Origin: Erythrobacter aureus
GTDB taxonomy: Bacteria; Pseudomonadota; Alphaproteobacteria; Sphingomonadales; Sphingomonadaceae
NCBI RefSeq assembly: GCF_003355455.1
Contig: NZ_CP031357.1
Location: 1,652,501 to 1,716,500, forward strand
Length of the DNA stretch: 64,000 bases
Direction: 5' to 3'
Below are positions 36,936 through 45,906 of the stretch, piece after piece; positions within the stretch are counted from its first letter, which is position 1, and each line of letters starts with the position of its first letter. The notes under the pieces are model-generated. The model made no database searches, was not told where the DNA came from, and saw only the letters and a list, made by a program, of their open reading frames with translations. The translations under genes and the position numbers were made by a program.

Positions 36936-38045
36936 TCAGTGCGCTTGCAGTTGCTCGTCCAGAAAGGCGGCAACATCATCCAGCGCGACGTCCCGTGCCA
37001 AACATGCTGCACCGATGCTGCGCAGCAGGATGAAGGGCAGCGTGCCCGCATCCATCTTCTTGTCGTGCAGCATGTGGTCGGCAAGCGCGCGCCCATCGCA
37101 GGGCAATTGCATCGCGGCGATTTCCGATGGCAAGCCCGCGGCATCGACGGCGCGCGTCAAGCGCTCGGCATCGGTCAGCGAAATGTCGCCGCGCCGGGCG
37201 GAGTAGCGCGCGGCCAGCACCATGCCCAGCGCCACCGCCTCGCCGTGGAGCAGGCGGTTGGAAAATCCGGTTTCCGCCTCCAGCGCGTGGCCGAAAGTAT
37301 GCCCGAGATTTAGCATTGCGCGCGCGCCGCTGGTCTCGCGCTCGTCCTCCGCGACGATGCGCGCCTTGGCAGCGACGCTGGTCGCCACTGCCCGTTCCAG
37401 ATCGGCCGGATCCAATGCGAGTACCGCCTGCGCATGTGCCTCGAGCCAGGCGAAGAAGTCGCGATCGCCGAGCACCCCGTATTTGAGCACCTCGGCAAAG
37501 CCCGCGCGCAGTTCGCGTTCGGGCAGGGTGGCAAGCGTATCGAGATCGGCCAGCACCAGCGATGGCTGGTGAAATGCGCCGATCAGGTTCTTGCCCGCAG
37601 CGGTATTGATTGCGGTTTTCCCCCCCACCGAACTGTCGACTTGCGCGAGCAGGGTGGTCGGGAGCTGGACGAATCCGCAACCGCGCTTGAGAATGGCACA
37701 GGCAAAGCCGGTGAGATCGCCGACCACGCCGCCGCCGAGAGCGAAGACATGATCGCCCCGTTCGACGCCCTGGCCGAGCAGCCAATCGGTGAGATGTGCG
37801 AGGCTCTCCCAGCTTTTGGAGGCTTCTCCCGGCGCGACATCGTACCATCGCGGCTCGATACCTTCGGCCTGCAATGACCGGGCGACCGTCTCGCCCCAGT
37901 GCTTTCGCGCATTTCGGTCGGCAACGATGCAGGCATGGCTCTTGCGCAGGAAAGGCTTCGCGTGCGCGCCGAGATCGGCCAGCAGGCCGGGGCCGACGCG
38001 GACTTCGTACCGCCGTCCGGCCAGTTCGACAGGTATTACAGCCAT
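36936..38045 (-). CDS. aroB: 3-Dehydroquinate synthase
   Basis: Second step of the shikimate pathway (NAD-dependent DAHP to 3-dehydroquinate). 369 aa. Motifs: ALGGGVVGDLTGFACAILKR, QLPTTLLAQVDSSVGGKTAI, NLIGAFHQPSLVL and LNLGHTFGHALE carry the NAD- and zinc-binding residues. Overlaps the end of aroK by 10 nt, the standard aroK-aroB order. Confidence 0.96.
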   Translation of the reverse strand: MAVIPVELAGRRYEVRVGPGLLADLGAHAKPFLRKSHACIVADRNARKHWGETVARSLQAEGIEPRWYDVAPGEASKSWESLAHLTDWLLGQGVERGDHVFALGGGVVGDLTGFACAILKRGCGFVQLPTTLLAQVDSSVGGKTAINTAAGKNLIGAFHQPSLVLADLDTLATLPERELRAGFAEVLKYGVLGDRDFFAWLEAHAQAVLALDPADLERAVATSVAAKARIVAEDERETSGARAMLNLGHTFGHALEAETGFSNRLLHGEAVALGMVLAARYSARRGDISLTDAERLTRAVDAAGLPSEIAAMQLPCDGRALADHMLHDKKMDAGTLPFILLRSIGAACLARDVALDDVAAFLDEQLQAH

Positions 38046-38602
38046 GCGTCGATCGCCTCCAGAATGCGTTGTGCGGTTTCGGAATGGGGTCCGTTATCGG
38101 TCACCAGATGGATCTGCGCCTCGGCATAGGCTGCGCCGCGCCTGTCCTTGAGGTCGGTCAGGATCTCGCGCGCATTGCCATTGCGCAGCAGGGGCCGATC
38201 ATTGCGGCGGGATGTGCGCTCTACCAAGGTGTCGATATCGCAATCGAGCCAGACCGCGATGGCTTGATCGAGAATCAGCGCGCGTGTTTCCGGATCGACG
38301 AAAGCACCGCCGCCGGTGGCAATCACGCCATGCGCCTCTTCCATCAGACGGGCGATGACCCTGCGTTCCCCGGCGCGGAAATAGGCTTCTCCATGCGCTT
38401 CGAAAATTTCGCTTACCGTGCGGTCTGCAGCGCGTTCGATTTCGTCGTCGACATCCACGAAATCGGTCCCGAGCATGGCCGCCAGCCTGCGCCCGACGGT
38501 CGATTTTCCGACACCCATCAGGCCGACAAGCACCACCGGGCGGTCGATCCGCGCGGCGATCTTGGCGATTTCGCCAGGCGTAAGGGCGGTTGCATCGGTC
38601 AT
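38036..38602 (-). CDS. aroK: Shikimate kinase
   Basis: 188 aa from ATG 38602. The frame is open ~56 codons further, but the domain begins here. P-loop GLMGVGKSTVGRRLA; shikimate-binding DVDDEIE and FRAGERRVI; GGGAFVDPETR; and the lid Arg segment RNDRPLLRNGNAR. Phosphorylates shikimate at O3; co-transcribed with aroB. Confidence 0.95.
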   Translation of the reverse strand: MTDATALTPGEIAKIAARIDRPVVLVGLMGVGKSTVGRRLAAMLGTDFVDVDDEIERAADRTVSEIFEAHGEAYFRAGERRVIARLMEEAHGVIATGGGAFVDPETRALILDQAIAVWLDCDIDTLVERTSRRNDRPLLRNGNAREILTDLKDRRGAAYAEAQIHLVTDNGPHSETAQRILEAIDAWL

Positions 38603-38677
38603 TGCCGCCGTGCCTAGAACTGGGCTAGGGCGCGGGCAAGGTATCAGCACTTGGAGCGGGACGCGAAAAACTTGGCG

Positions 38678-38812
38678 ATGAGCGGCAAACGGATCGGAGC
38701 TATCTTGGCGATGGTGTTCTTGGTGCTGTTGGTAGCTGCCCTGATCCATGGCGGCGAGGAGCCGCTGCACCCGATCGAGGAAGCGATCGAAGTTCCGGGG
38801 ATCGGCCGGTGA
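38678..38812 (+). CDS. 44-residue membrane peptide upstream of the 620-aa exported protein
   Basis: Begins MSGKRIGAILAMVFLVLLVA, a single transmembrane segment, followed by a short acidic tail ending VPGIGR. Its stop overlaps the GTG start of the next gene, suggesting coupled translation. Too short for confident gene calling; support comes from the hydrophobic profile, the coupling and the position ahead of an exported protein. Divergent from aroK. Confidence 0.55.
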   Translation: MSGKRIGAILAMVFLVLLVAALIHGGEEPLHPIEEAIEVPGIGR

Positions 38813-40671
38813 AGACCGCGTGGTTCCTGGGCACGGCGGCCCTCGTCTTCACTTCGGCCATGGGTCTTGCCCAGGATGCTCCGGTCGACCTGCTGCCCCC
38901 GGGATTTAACCAGCCTGCGCCCAGCCCCACACCTACATCGACGCCGACGGCGCGGGCTACGCAAGCTTCGGAATCCGGCCCGCCTGCCGCCGCCGAAACG
39001 CCCCGGCCGGGCGCGACGCAATCGGGCGAGATCGTTCAGCCCCTGCCGACACAAACGGCTCCGTCGCGCGCGAATCTGGACTTGTCGAACCTGCCGACAG
39101 TCGAAGAGCTGGAGGCAATGTCAACCGACGAGCTTGACGAACTGCTTGGCCTGAAACCCAAGTTCGACATACCCGACGCGGCCCGCCGTTCGACCGAACG
39201 GGTCGGTATCATCGCAGCAGGCGAGGGAGGGCTGGCAGCCGGTTCGCTCGCCCGCCAGCCGGCTCCCCTGGTTCGGGCTATCCTCGCCGGGACTAATCGT
39301 CAGATGGTATCGCGCTGGGGACATATTCTCCTGCGCCGAGCCCTGGTCAGCAGGCTGGAAGCTCCCTCGGGAATGGACTCGGTCGAGTTCGCTACGCTGC
39401 GGGTCGAGGTTCTCAACGCTCTGGGCGAGCATGTCGTGGCGCGGGCATTGGTTCAGGATGTCGACACGGCGGACTATTCCCCCGCGCTAGCCAATGCCGC
39501 GGTCAGGGCCTATGTCGGCAGTACCGATATCGTCGGCGCCTGCCCCGCCGTGCGGTTGGTCGATACCGGGCGCGAGGATACCGAGTGGCAGATGCTGGCG
39601 GGTATCTGCAATGCCTACGCAGGCGAAGAGACCCGCGCTCAGAACGATCTGCGCCGCCTGCTCAATCGAACCGAGGACGATCGCATCGACGTGTTGCTGG
39701 CGCAACGCTTTGCCGGTGCCGCCGGGCGCGGGCGGCGTGCGGTGACGATCGAGTGGGAGGATACCGGACCGATCACTCCGTGGCGATTCTCACTGGCCAA
39801 TGCTCTGGGTGAGCCGGTCCCGTCCAACTTGCTCGAAGACGCGGGGGCGGACCTTCACCGCATGGCGGCGCTGACACCGGCGCTGTCTCCCGCCCAGCGC
39901 GCTCCGGCGGTCGACATTGCCGGGGCAAGCGGCATTCTCTCGGCTTCGGCGATGGTCGATCTCTACAGCCAGATTTTCGCCGAAGAGGGCGTGGAGGGCG
40001 ATCCCGCGCTGACCGCCTCGCGTCTGCGCGAGGCCTATGTCGGCAGCGAACCCGTGCAGCGGCTGGCAGCGATCCGGGACATATGGTCGGGCGGAGGCGA
40101 GTTTTCCTATGGCCGTGTGGTCCTCACCGCTTATGCTGCGGCGCGCGTGCCGGTGCGGGCCGACTTCGCCGACGAGGCGGGAAATCTCATCGCCTCGATG
40201 CTCGCGGCCGGGCTCGACGGCGATGCCATGCGCTGGTCGGGCGAAGTCGAACAGGGAAGCCTTGGCTGGGCCTTGCTCGCTCTCGCCGATCCGAACCGGA
40301 GCACTCGGGTAACCGACGGCCAGCTCGACAGCTTCGTCGACGACGATGATTCGTCGGGGCAGCAAAAGTCGCGCATGCTGCTGGCAGGACTGGCCGGTCT
40401 CGATCGGATCGACGATGCGGAAATCGGAGAATACAGCGATCGTCTCGGCATCGATCTGTCCGCCCCGACACGCTGGACACGGATGATCGAGGGCGCGGCT
40501 GCGGTCGACAATCCCGCTCTGGTAGCGATGCTGGCGGGGCTGGGCATGCAGGGCTCCGGATGGGATCAGATGACCGCTCGCCATCTGTTCCACATCGTGG
40601 CGGCGCTGCGCCGGGTGGGGCTGGATGCCGAAGCCCGCATGATCGCCGCGGAGGCGGTCGCCCGCGCCTGA
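38809..40671 (+). CDS. Large exported protein of unknown function
   Basis: 620 aa, GTG start overlapping the small ORF. A signal peptide (MKTAWFLGTAALVFTSAMGLA) with likely cleavage before QDAP is followed by a Pro/Thr/Ala-rich linker to ~residue 85 and a long helical region. Repeated Ala/Leu-rich helical units suggest an alpha-solenoid of TPR-like type. No catalytic motif seen. Placed directly before xerD (1 nt gap) in the same direction; this neighbour pair may be conserved in sphingomonads, but that needs a comparison. Confidence 0.75.
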   Translation: MKTAWFLGTAALVFTSAMGLAQDAPVDLLPPGFNQPAPSPTPTSTPTARATQASESGPPAAAETPRPGATQSGEIVQPLPTQTAPSRANLDLSNLPTVEELEAMSTDELDELLGLKPKFDIPDAARRSTERVGIIAAGEGGLAAGSLARQPAPLVRAILAGTNRQMVSRWGHILLRRALVSRLEAPSGMDSVEFATLRVEVLNALGEHVVARALVQDVDTADYSPALANAAVRAYVGSTDIVGACPAVRLVDTGREDTEWQMLAGICNAYAGEETRAQNDLRRLLNRTEDDRIDVLLAQRFAGAAGRGRRAVTIEWEDTGPITPWRFSLANALGEPVPSNLLEDAGADLHRMAALTPALSPAQRAPAVDIAGASGILSASAMVDLYSQIFAEEGVEGDPALTASRLREAYVGSEPVQRLAAIRDIWSGGGEFSYGRVVLTAYAAARVPVRADFADEAGNLIASMLAAGLDGDAMRWSGEVEQGSLGWALLALADPNRSTRVTDGQLDSFVDDDDSSGQQKSRMLLAGLAGLDRIDDAEIGEYSDRLGIDLSAPTRWTRMIEGAAAVDNPALVAMLAGLGMQGSGWDQMTARHLFHIVAALRRVGLDAEARMIAAEAVARA

Positions 40672-40672
40672 C

Positions 40673-41563
40673 GTGAGCGCGCCGGGATCATCGACAGACG
40701 ATTTCCTCGCCATGCTCGCTGCCGAGCGAGGCGCGGCGCGCAACACTATCCTTGCCTACGGGCGTGATCTCGAACAGGCCGAGGCGCTGATCGGTGGGGC
40801 GCTGGACACAGCAACGCCCGCGCAACTGGCCAGGCTCGGCCAGGGCTGGTCTTCGCTTGCCCCGGCCACGCTCGCGCGGAAAGTGTCGGCTTTGCGGCAG
40901 TTTTTCGGCTTTCTCGTCGACGAAGGTCTGCGCGAGGACGATCCCACCCATGCCCTTCCTCGTCCGACAGCGCGCCGCCCGCTACCGAAAATTCTTTCGC
41001 ATGACCAGGTGGAGGCCCTTTTCGCTACAGCGGAGGAAGAGGCGGTGACAGGCACACCTGCCGCTGTTCGACTGCTAACACTTATCGAGATGCTCTACGG
41101 GTCGGGCCTGCGCGCGACGGAGCTGGTGTCGTTGCCGGTTTCCGCCGTGCCGCGCGATGCCCCGTTCATGACGGTCATGGGGAAAGGCGGGCAGGCCAGG
41201 CTGGTCCCGGTCAGCCGCCGTGCCGACAAAGCGCTGAAACGCTGGCTGCCGCTTCGGGATGCTGATTCGCCGTGGCTGTTCCCGTCGCGCAATGGCCATC
41301 TTTCGCGTGTGCGGCTGTTCCAGCTCCTCAAGGAACTGGCAGTGCGCGCCGATTTGCCGCCCGAAAAGTTGAGCCCGCATGTCCTGCGACATGCTTTCGC
41401 GACGCATCTGCTCGAAGGCGGGGCGGACCTTCGCGCTTTGCAGACGCTGCTTGGACATGCGGATATTTCGACAACCCAGATATACACTCATGTCGATGCG
41501 GCGCGTTTGGTAAAGCTGGTGAACGAGCGGCATCCGCTTGCGCGCGCGCCATCTTCGGACTAG
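40673..41563 (+). CDS. xerD: Site-specific tyrosine recombinase XerD
   Basis: Resolves chromosome dimers at dif together with XerC. 296 aa with an N-terminal SAM-like core-binding domain. Catalytic residues: Arg in LYGSGLRATEL, Lys in VMGKGGQARLVP, HxxR in SPHVLRHAFATHLLEGGADL, His in LLGHADISTT and Tyr in QIYTHVD. GTG start. Housekeeping length and context (next to accA) argue against an integrase. XerC versus XerD is by resemblance. Confidence 0.9.
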   Translation: MSAPGSSTDDFLAMLAAERGAARNTILAYGRDLEQAEALIGGALDTATPAQLARLGQGWSSLAPATLARKVSALRQFFGFLVDEGLREDDPTHALPRPTARRPLPKILSHDQVEALFATAEEEAVTGTPAAVRLLTLIEMLYGSGLRATELVSLPVSAVPRDAPFMTVMGKGGQARLVPVSRRADKALKRWLPLRDADSPWLFPSRNGHLSRVRLFQLLKELAVRADLPPEKLSPHVLRHAFATHLLEGGADLRALQTLLGHADISTTQIYTHVDAARLVKLVNERHPLARAPSSD

Positions 41564-41572
41564 CGCGAGCGC

Positions 41573-42517
41573 ATGATTTCCTATCTCGAATTCGAGAAGC
41601 CGGTTGCCGAGCTCGAACAGCGCATCGCCGAACTGCGCAGCGCCTCGGAAGGCGACGATGTCGATATTTCCAACGAACTTCAACGGCTCGAACTGAAAAG
41701 CGCCAATTTGCTCGCGAGCACTTACGAGTCGCTCAGTCCGTGGCAGAAAACGCAGGTCGCGCGGCATCCTTCGCGCCCGCATTTTCGTGATTACGTCGAA
41801 CACGCGTTCGAGGAATTTGTGCCGCTGGGCGGTGATCGCTGTTATGGCGACGATGAGGCGATCCTCGGTGGTCTCGCCAAGCTGAACGGTCGCAAGGTGG
41901 TGCTGATCGGCCACGAAAAGGGTAACGATACCGCCAGCCGGATCCGCCACAATTTCGGCATGGGCAAGCCCGAAGGGTATCGCAAGGCGATTCGCCTGAT
42001 GGAATTGGCAGGCCGATTCGGTCTGCCGGTGGTGACGCTGGTGGATACGTCCGGGGCATTCCCGGGAATCGAGGCCGAGGAAAGAGGTCAGGCCGAAGCA
42101 ATCGCCCGGTCCACCGAAGCCTGTCTTGCGCTTCCGGTCCCCATGGTCGCCGCGATTGTCGGTGAAGGGGGCTCCGGCGGCGCCGTCGCGCTGGCCAGTG
42201 CCGAGCGGGTGCTGATGATGGAGCATGCGGTTTATTCCGTCATTTCGCCCGAGGGGTGCGCCTCGATCTTATGGCGTACGGCGGAGCGGGCGCCGGATGC
42301 GGCGGAGGCGATGAAGGTCACTGCGCAGGATCTCGAGAGTCTCGGGGTGATCGATCGCATCGTGGCCGAACCTGTCGGAGGTGCGCATCGCGATCCGCGA
42401 CTGGCCGCGACGACGCTGGGATCGGCAATCGGCGAAGAACTCGACAAGCTGGGTCAGCTCCCCTCGGATAAGCTGAGGCGCATGCGCGAGGAACGCTTTC
42501 TCGCCATGGCGGGCTGA
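41573..42517 (+). CDS. accA: Acetyl-CoA carboxylase carboxyltransferase subunit alpha
   Basis: 314 aa. Half of the carboxyltransferase that makes malonyl-CoA for fatty-acid synthesis. N-terminus ISYLEFEKPVAELEQRI; RHPSRPHFRDYV; GGHEKG-type segment VVLIGHEKGNDT; LVDTSGAFPGIEAEERGQ and GEGGSGGAVALA are family motifs. The xerD-accA order fits an alphaproteobacterial chromosome. Confidence 0.95.
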   Translation: MISYLEFEKPVAELEQRIAELRSASEGDDVDISNELQRLELKSANLLASTYESLSPWQKTQVARHPSRPHFRDYVEHAFEEFVPLGGDRCYGDDEAILGGLAKLNGRKVVLIGHEKGNDTASRIRHNFGMGKPEGYRKAIRLMELAGRFGLPVVTLVDTSGAFPGIEAEERGQAEAIARSTEACLALPVPMVAAIVGEGGSGGAVALASAERVLMMEHAVYSVISPEGCASILWRTAERAPDAAEAMKVTAQDLESLGVIDRIVAEPVGGAHRDPRLAATTLGSAIGEELDKLGQLPSDKLRRMREERFLAMAG

Positions 42518-42640
42518 AACAAAGCGCCGGGGCGCGGGAACCACGCGCGCCTGCTCAGGTTCTTCCTACCGTATACGAACACAGCCGTGCGGGTCGCAAT
42601 GGACGGTTCGCGCGCGCTTGCAGATCGGGGAGAACCGTTC

Positions 42641-44119
42641 ATGTCGCGCATAAGACTCGCCGCCGCCACTTCTGTCACCGCACTATCGCTTGGTCTGTCC
42701 GCCTGTATGGGCGGGGGAGACATTCCCAGCGCATCCACACCGATTACGCAAAGCGAGGCGCAGATGGGGGCCAAGGCCCATCCCCAACTGCTCGACGAGT
42801 TCGGCGGTGCGATGAGCGGTTCGCATGCCCAATATGTCGCGCAGGTCGGCAAGAATATCGCCGTCCAGTCCGGGCTCGGAAACGCCCGCGAATCGTTTAC
42901 CGTCTCGCTGCTCAACAGCCCGGTAAACAACGCCTTCGCCATTCCCGGCGGCTATATTTATACAACTCGTCAGTTGGTCGCGCTGATGAACAACGAGGCC
43001 GAGCTGGCCGGGGTGCTGGGGCACGAGGTCGGCCATGTCGCCGCCCGCCACTCGCAGCGTCGCCAGGCTGCGGCCCAGCGCAATACGTTGCTTGGTGCCG
43101 CCGGAGCGATCCTGTCCGGACTACTGCTGGGCAATAGCGGGTTGGGGCAGCAGCTCGGCCAGGCGGCCCTGCAGGGGTCGCAGCTCCTGACGCTGAAATT
43201 CTCGCGCAGTCAGGAACTCGAGGCTGACGAACTGGGTATCCGCTATCTGAATCAGGCCGGATACGACCCGAGGGCCATGGGAACCGTGCTTCGCAGCCTG
43301 GCTTTGCAGAATGCTCTCGACGCGCGTGTTCAGGGGCGCGACAATGCGCGGCTCCCCGAATGGGCATCGACGCATCCCGACCCTGCCAGTCGGGTGCAGA
43401 CCGCATTGTCCAAGGCCCAGGCAACCGGTGGTGCGGGTGGCATTACAAATCGCGACACGTTCCTGTCGCGGATCGACGGGCTGACCTATGGCGACGATCC
43501 GTCGCAAGGCGTCGTCGAGGGGCGCCAGTTCATTCATCCCGATTTGCGGCTCGCCTTCACCGCGCCACAAGGCTTTTACATGATGAACGGCACGCGTGCG
43601 GTATCGATCAATGGCCAGAGCGGGCAGGCGCAGTTTACGCTCGCACCCTACAACAACAATCTCGACAGCTATGTGGCCAGCGTATTTGCAGGATTGAGCA
43701 AGCAGCAGCAGGTGCGACCGCAATCGATCCAGAAAACGAGCGTGAATGGCCTGCCGGCCGCGTATGGCACTGCGCGGGTCAATTCGAACAGCGGTCAGGT
43801 CGACGTCACGGTTTTCGCCTACGAGTTTTCCAATGATCGGGCTTACCACTTCCTCGCCATTACACCGGCGGGACGGGCGTCCACGTTCAACCAGATGTTC
43901 TCCTCGATGCGGCGGATCGATGCGCGAACTGCGGCCAATGTCATACCGCGCGTGATCGATGTGGTGACGGTGCAGAGCGGTGACACGGTTAAATCGCTCG
44001 CACGGCGGATGGCTTACAGCGACAGCCAGGTGGAGCGCTTCCGCGTATTGAATGGACTAACCTCGAACGAGAATGTCCGGCCGGGCCAGAAGATAAAAAT
44101 CGTCGTCCGGGGTCGGTAA
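42641..44119 (+). CDS. M48-family metallopeptidase lipoprotein with LysM domain
   Basis: 492 aa from ATG 42641. A lipoprotein signal ends at LSACMGGG. The zinc site is VLGHEVGHVAARHS (HExxH) with the downstream Glu in SRSQELEADELG. The C-terminus (from VDVVTVQSGDTVKSLARRM to PGQKIKIVVRGR) is a LysM-type peptidoglycan-binding domain. Related to BepA/LoiP-type outer-membrane quality-control proteases; placement there is inference. Confidence 0.9.
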   Translation: MSRIRLAAATSVTALSLGLSACMGGGDIPSASTPITQSEAQMGAKAHPQLLDEFGGAMSGSHAQYVAQVGKNIAVQSGLGNARESFTVSLLNSPVNNAFAIPGGYIYTTRQLVALMNNEAELAGVLGHEVGHVAARHSQRRQAAAQRNTLLGAAGAILSGLLLGNSGLGQQLGQAALQGSQLLTLKFSRSQELEADELGIRYLNQAGYDPRAMGTVLRSLALQNALDARVQGRDNARLPEWASTHPDPASRVQTALSKAQATGGAGGITNRDTFLSRIDGLTYGDDPSQGVVEGRQFIHPDLRLAFTAPQGFYMMNGTRAVSINGQSGQAQFTLAPYNNNLDSYVASVFAGLSKQQQVRPQSIQKTSVNGLPAAYGTARVNSNSGQVDVTVFAYEFSNDRAYHFLAITPAGRASTFNQMFSSMRRIDARTAANVIPRVIDVVTVQSGDTVKSLARRMAYSDSQVERFRVLNGLTSNENVRPGQKIKIVVRGR

Positions 44120-44147
44120 GGCCGGACGACCACATCATGCACGAAAA

Positions 44148-44174
44148 AGGGCGGCGGGTTCTACCCGCCGCCCT
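44148..44174. terminator. Bidirectional rho-independent terminator
   Basis: Perfect 12-bp stem AGGGCGGCGGGT/ACCCGCCGCCCT with loop TCT. On the minus strand it is followed by a TTTTT run (44144-44148), a strong terminator for the Flp pilin. On the plus strand a weaker GATCTTTAG follows the peptidase gene. Confidence 0.9.
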
Positions 44175-44198
44175 GATCTTTAGTTCCTGATCTCTTAA

Positions 44199-44384
44199 CT
44201 ATTCTTTCGCTTCTTTGTTCGCCTCGCTCATCGTGGTCGAGACCTTGTTGAAGGTCGAGCTCAGTTCGCCCCCGAGGCTGTTCATCGCGGTAATCGCGGC
44301 AACGGCGATCAGCGCGGCAATGAGGCCATATTCAATGGCGGTTGCACCTTCTTCGTCGCGGCGCAGCTTGCGGAAAAACTTCAT
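44199..44384 (-). CDS. flp: Flp/Fap-type IVb pilin
   Basis: 61 aa prepilin: a short charged leader (MKFFRKLRRDEEG) ends at the Gly before ATAIEYGLIAALIAVAAITA, the TadV-type prepilin-peptidase site with Glu5 and Tyr of mature Flp. The C-terminus is lysine/glutamate-rich. The Tad secretion genes are not in this window, so this is an orphan pilin or the locus lies elsewhere. Confidence 0.92.
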   Translation of the reverse strand: MKFFRKLRRDEEGATAIEYGLIAALIAVAAITAMNSLGGELSSTFNKVSTTMSEANKEAKE

Positions 44385-44507
44385 CTGTCGTCTCCTGGTT
44401 CAGTCTTCGTACCCGGCTCGTTCCGTAAATACGGTTCGAGCAATTTCGCTTTCTGCATGGAAGAGATTGAAAAACTCCTAATCCCCATGGCCATGCCGAT
44501 TGCCCCG

Positions 44508-44687
44508 TTAGATGCCTATCGCCGCAACCACCGCGGTTTCGACTTTCGACCACATGGCGATTACCGAAGCACCGAATGATTGGATCGCACCAACCATGGC
44601 GAGAAAGATCAGAGCGAGGATCAGCCCGTATTCGACGGCAGTGGCACCGCGTGTGTCACGTCCCAGTTTGTGCAGGAAATTGACCAT
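44508..44687 (-). CDS. Second Flp/Fap-type pilin
   Basis: 59 aa from ATG 44687 (MVNFLHKLGRDTRGATAVEY). Same GATAVEYGLI processing site and hydrophobic core as its neighbour, but with a shorter, uncharged tail (KVETAVVAAIGI). The open frame extends upstream across the mutT region without pilin features. Paralogous to the 44199-44384 pilin, from a local duplication. Confidence 0.9.
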   Translation of the reverse strand: MVNFLHKLGRDTRGATAVEYGLILALIFLAMVGAIQSFGASVIAMWSKVETAVVAAIGI

Positions 44688-44775
44688 TCGCGTTGCCCCA
44701 ATCGCCACTTGTCCAAGCTGACGGTAGGGGAGTACGGCCAAGCCGGTTAAAAAAGCGTTGAGAAGGCCTGAGGTT

Positions 44776-45192
44776 TTGGAAAAAATCCCGACATGGACCT
44801 GTGTCGTCGCCTTGGCCCTGTCCGACGGTCGGGGGCAATGGCTGATGCAGCGGAGACCGGACGACAAGCACCATGGCGGCCTGTGGGAATTTCCCGGCGG
44901 CAAGGTCGAAACGGGCGAAAAACCGCGAGATGCGTTGGTGCGTGAGATCGACGAGGAACTCGGCATTACGATTCGAAAAAGCGATCTCATGCCCGTTGCC
45001 TTCGCGGAAGAAGGCGCAGTTGAAGGTCGTCCGCCGATTGTCATATTGCTTTACAGATCGCTGTATGACGGCAGCCCGCTATGCGCTCGGGAAGGCGGCG
45101 AACTCGGCTGGTTCGACCCACAGGGGGTTGCGCGACTGGACAAACCGCCATTGGATATCTCACTGACGACGCAGTTGTTCGAAAAACTGTGA
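44776..45192 (+). CDS. mutT: Nudix hydrolase, MutT-type (8-oxo-dGTP diphosphatase)
   Basis: 138 aa. The Nudix box GGKVETGEKPRDALVREIDEELG matches the Gx5Ex7REUxEExGU pattern. WLMQRRPDDKHHGGLWEFPG upstream is typical of MutT. No in-frame ATG precedes the domain; TTG 44776 (with AAGG upstream) or TTG 44758 must be the start. Divergent from the pilins. Confidence 0.88.
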   Translation: MEKIPTWTCVVALALSDGRGQWLMQRRPDDKHHGGLWEFPGGKVETGEKPRDALVREIDEELGITIRKSDLMPVAFAEEGAVEGRPPIVILLYRSLYDGSPLCAREGGELGWFDPQGVARLDKPPLDISLTTQLFEKL

Positions 45193-45242
45193 TTTAGGGA
45201 TTGCCAAGACGCAGGCGCCTGCCTATTTGGCGCCCTCCAAGC

Positions 45243-45319
45243 GCGCCCGTAGCTCAGCTGGATAGAGCACCAGACTACGAATCTGGGGGCCGGAGGTTCG
45301 AATCCTTCCGGGCGCGCCA
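45243..45319 (+). tRNA. tRNA-Arg (ACG)
   Basis: Cloverleaf GCGCCCGTAGCTCAGCTGGA with acceptor GCGCCCG/CGGGCGC, anticodon loop CTACGAA (anticodon ACG), T-arm GGTTCGAATCC, and encoded CCA (45317-45319). It immediately borders the accessory VirB/Rhs region; tRNA 3' ends are common integration sites. Confidence 0.96.
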
Positions 45320-45552
45320 ATTTCCCATGGAAGTACGCACTGGGGGCGTGTTGCCTTCGAGAGTGCTCACCGCCTGAACCAGGCTAGCCACCGGACCGCG
45401 CACGACGGTGATACGGGGCCTTGCGATTGCGTGTTCGCGGGCGGATGGTCTGCGTAGTTGTCTCGCAAAATATGACTGCTTGGCCTGGACGTGTGGACGA
45501 TGAAGCGAATTTGGCTGCTTGCGAGGTGTTCGCTCGATCACCGTCCTAATGG
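45320..45552. other. Spacer between tRNA-Arg and the VirB operon
   Basis: No gene supported. A long minus-strand frame crossing it (45275-46045) runs antisense to the tRNA and through virB2/virB11 in another frame, so it is treated as a shadow. I found no second copy of the tRNA 3' end (a possible att site) by eye in the rest of the window. Confidence 0.5.
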
Positions 45553-45906
45553 TCAATTTCGGCGGAGCGAAGCCCCGGCATAGGGATCGTAGTCGGCCGA
45601 CGGCAGTGGTCCGCGCGTCTCTTTCGGGATGAACACCATGGGCTGTGGCGCGGGGGGCGAGGCCGACTGCCATGCCCCGGCAAGCCCCACCGCGATCACA
45701 GGGGCACCGAGAAGGACGAAGCAGCCGAGGATGACCCGCATGCCTTGTCTTATGGGCATTTGGCCCATCAACATAAGCAGGCCGACAAGGCTGACGGCAA
45801 GGATGGACAGTCCGGTCGCCAGGCTGCCAAGCAGAAGATCGTTTATCCACCCGATGGCTCCGGCAAGAGCGGTTTCGGATCCGGGAGGCGCGGCGGGTCC
45901 GTTCAT
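45553..45906 (-). CDS. virB2: VirB2/TrbC-family pilin-like protein
   Basis: 117 aa with two hydrophobic segments (LATGLSILAVSLVGLLMLMG and VILGCFVLLGAPVIAVGLAG) separated by a short polar loop with Arg, the VirB2 layout, then a proline-rich tail. Located last in the operon, overlapping virB11 by 4 nt, instead of first as in Agrobacterium. Assignment rests on topology and context. Confidence 0.75.
   Translation of the reverse strand: MNGPAAPPGSETALAGAIGWINDLLLGSLATGLSILAVSLVGLLMLMGQMPIRQGMRVILGCFVLLGAPVIAVGLAGAWQSASPPAPQPMVFIPKETRGPLPSADYDPYAGASLRRN

Noticed and set aside
40673..41563. Tyrosine recombinase considered as an island integrase for the accessory region.
   Set aside because: It has XerD length and motifs, is coupled to housekeeping neighbours (accA), and is separated from the VirB/Rhs block by ordinary genes.
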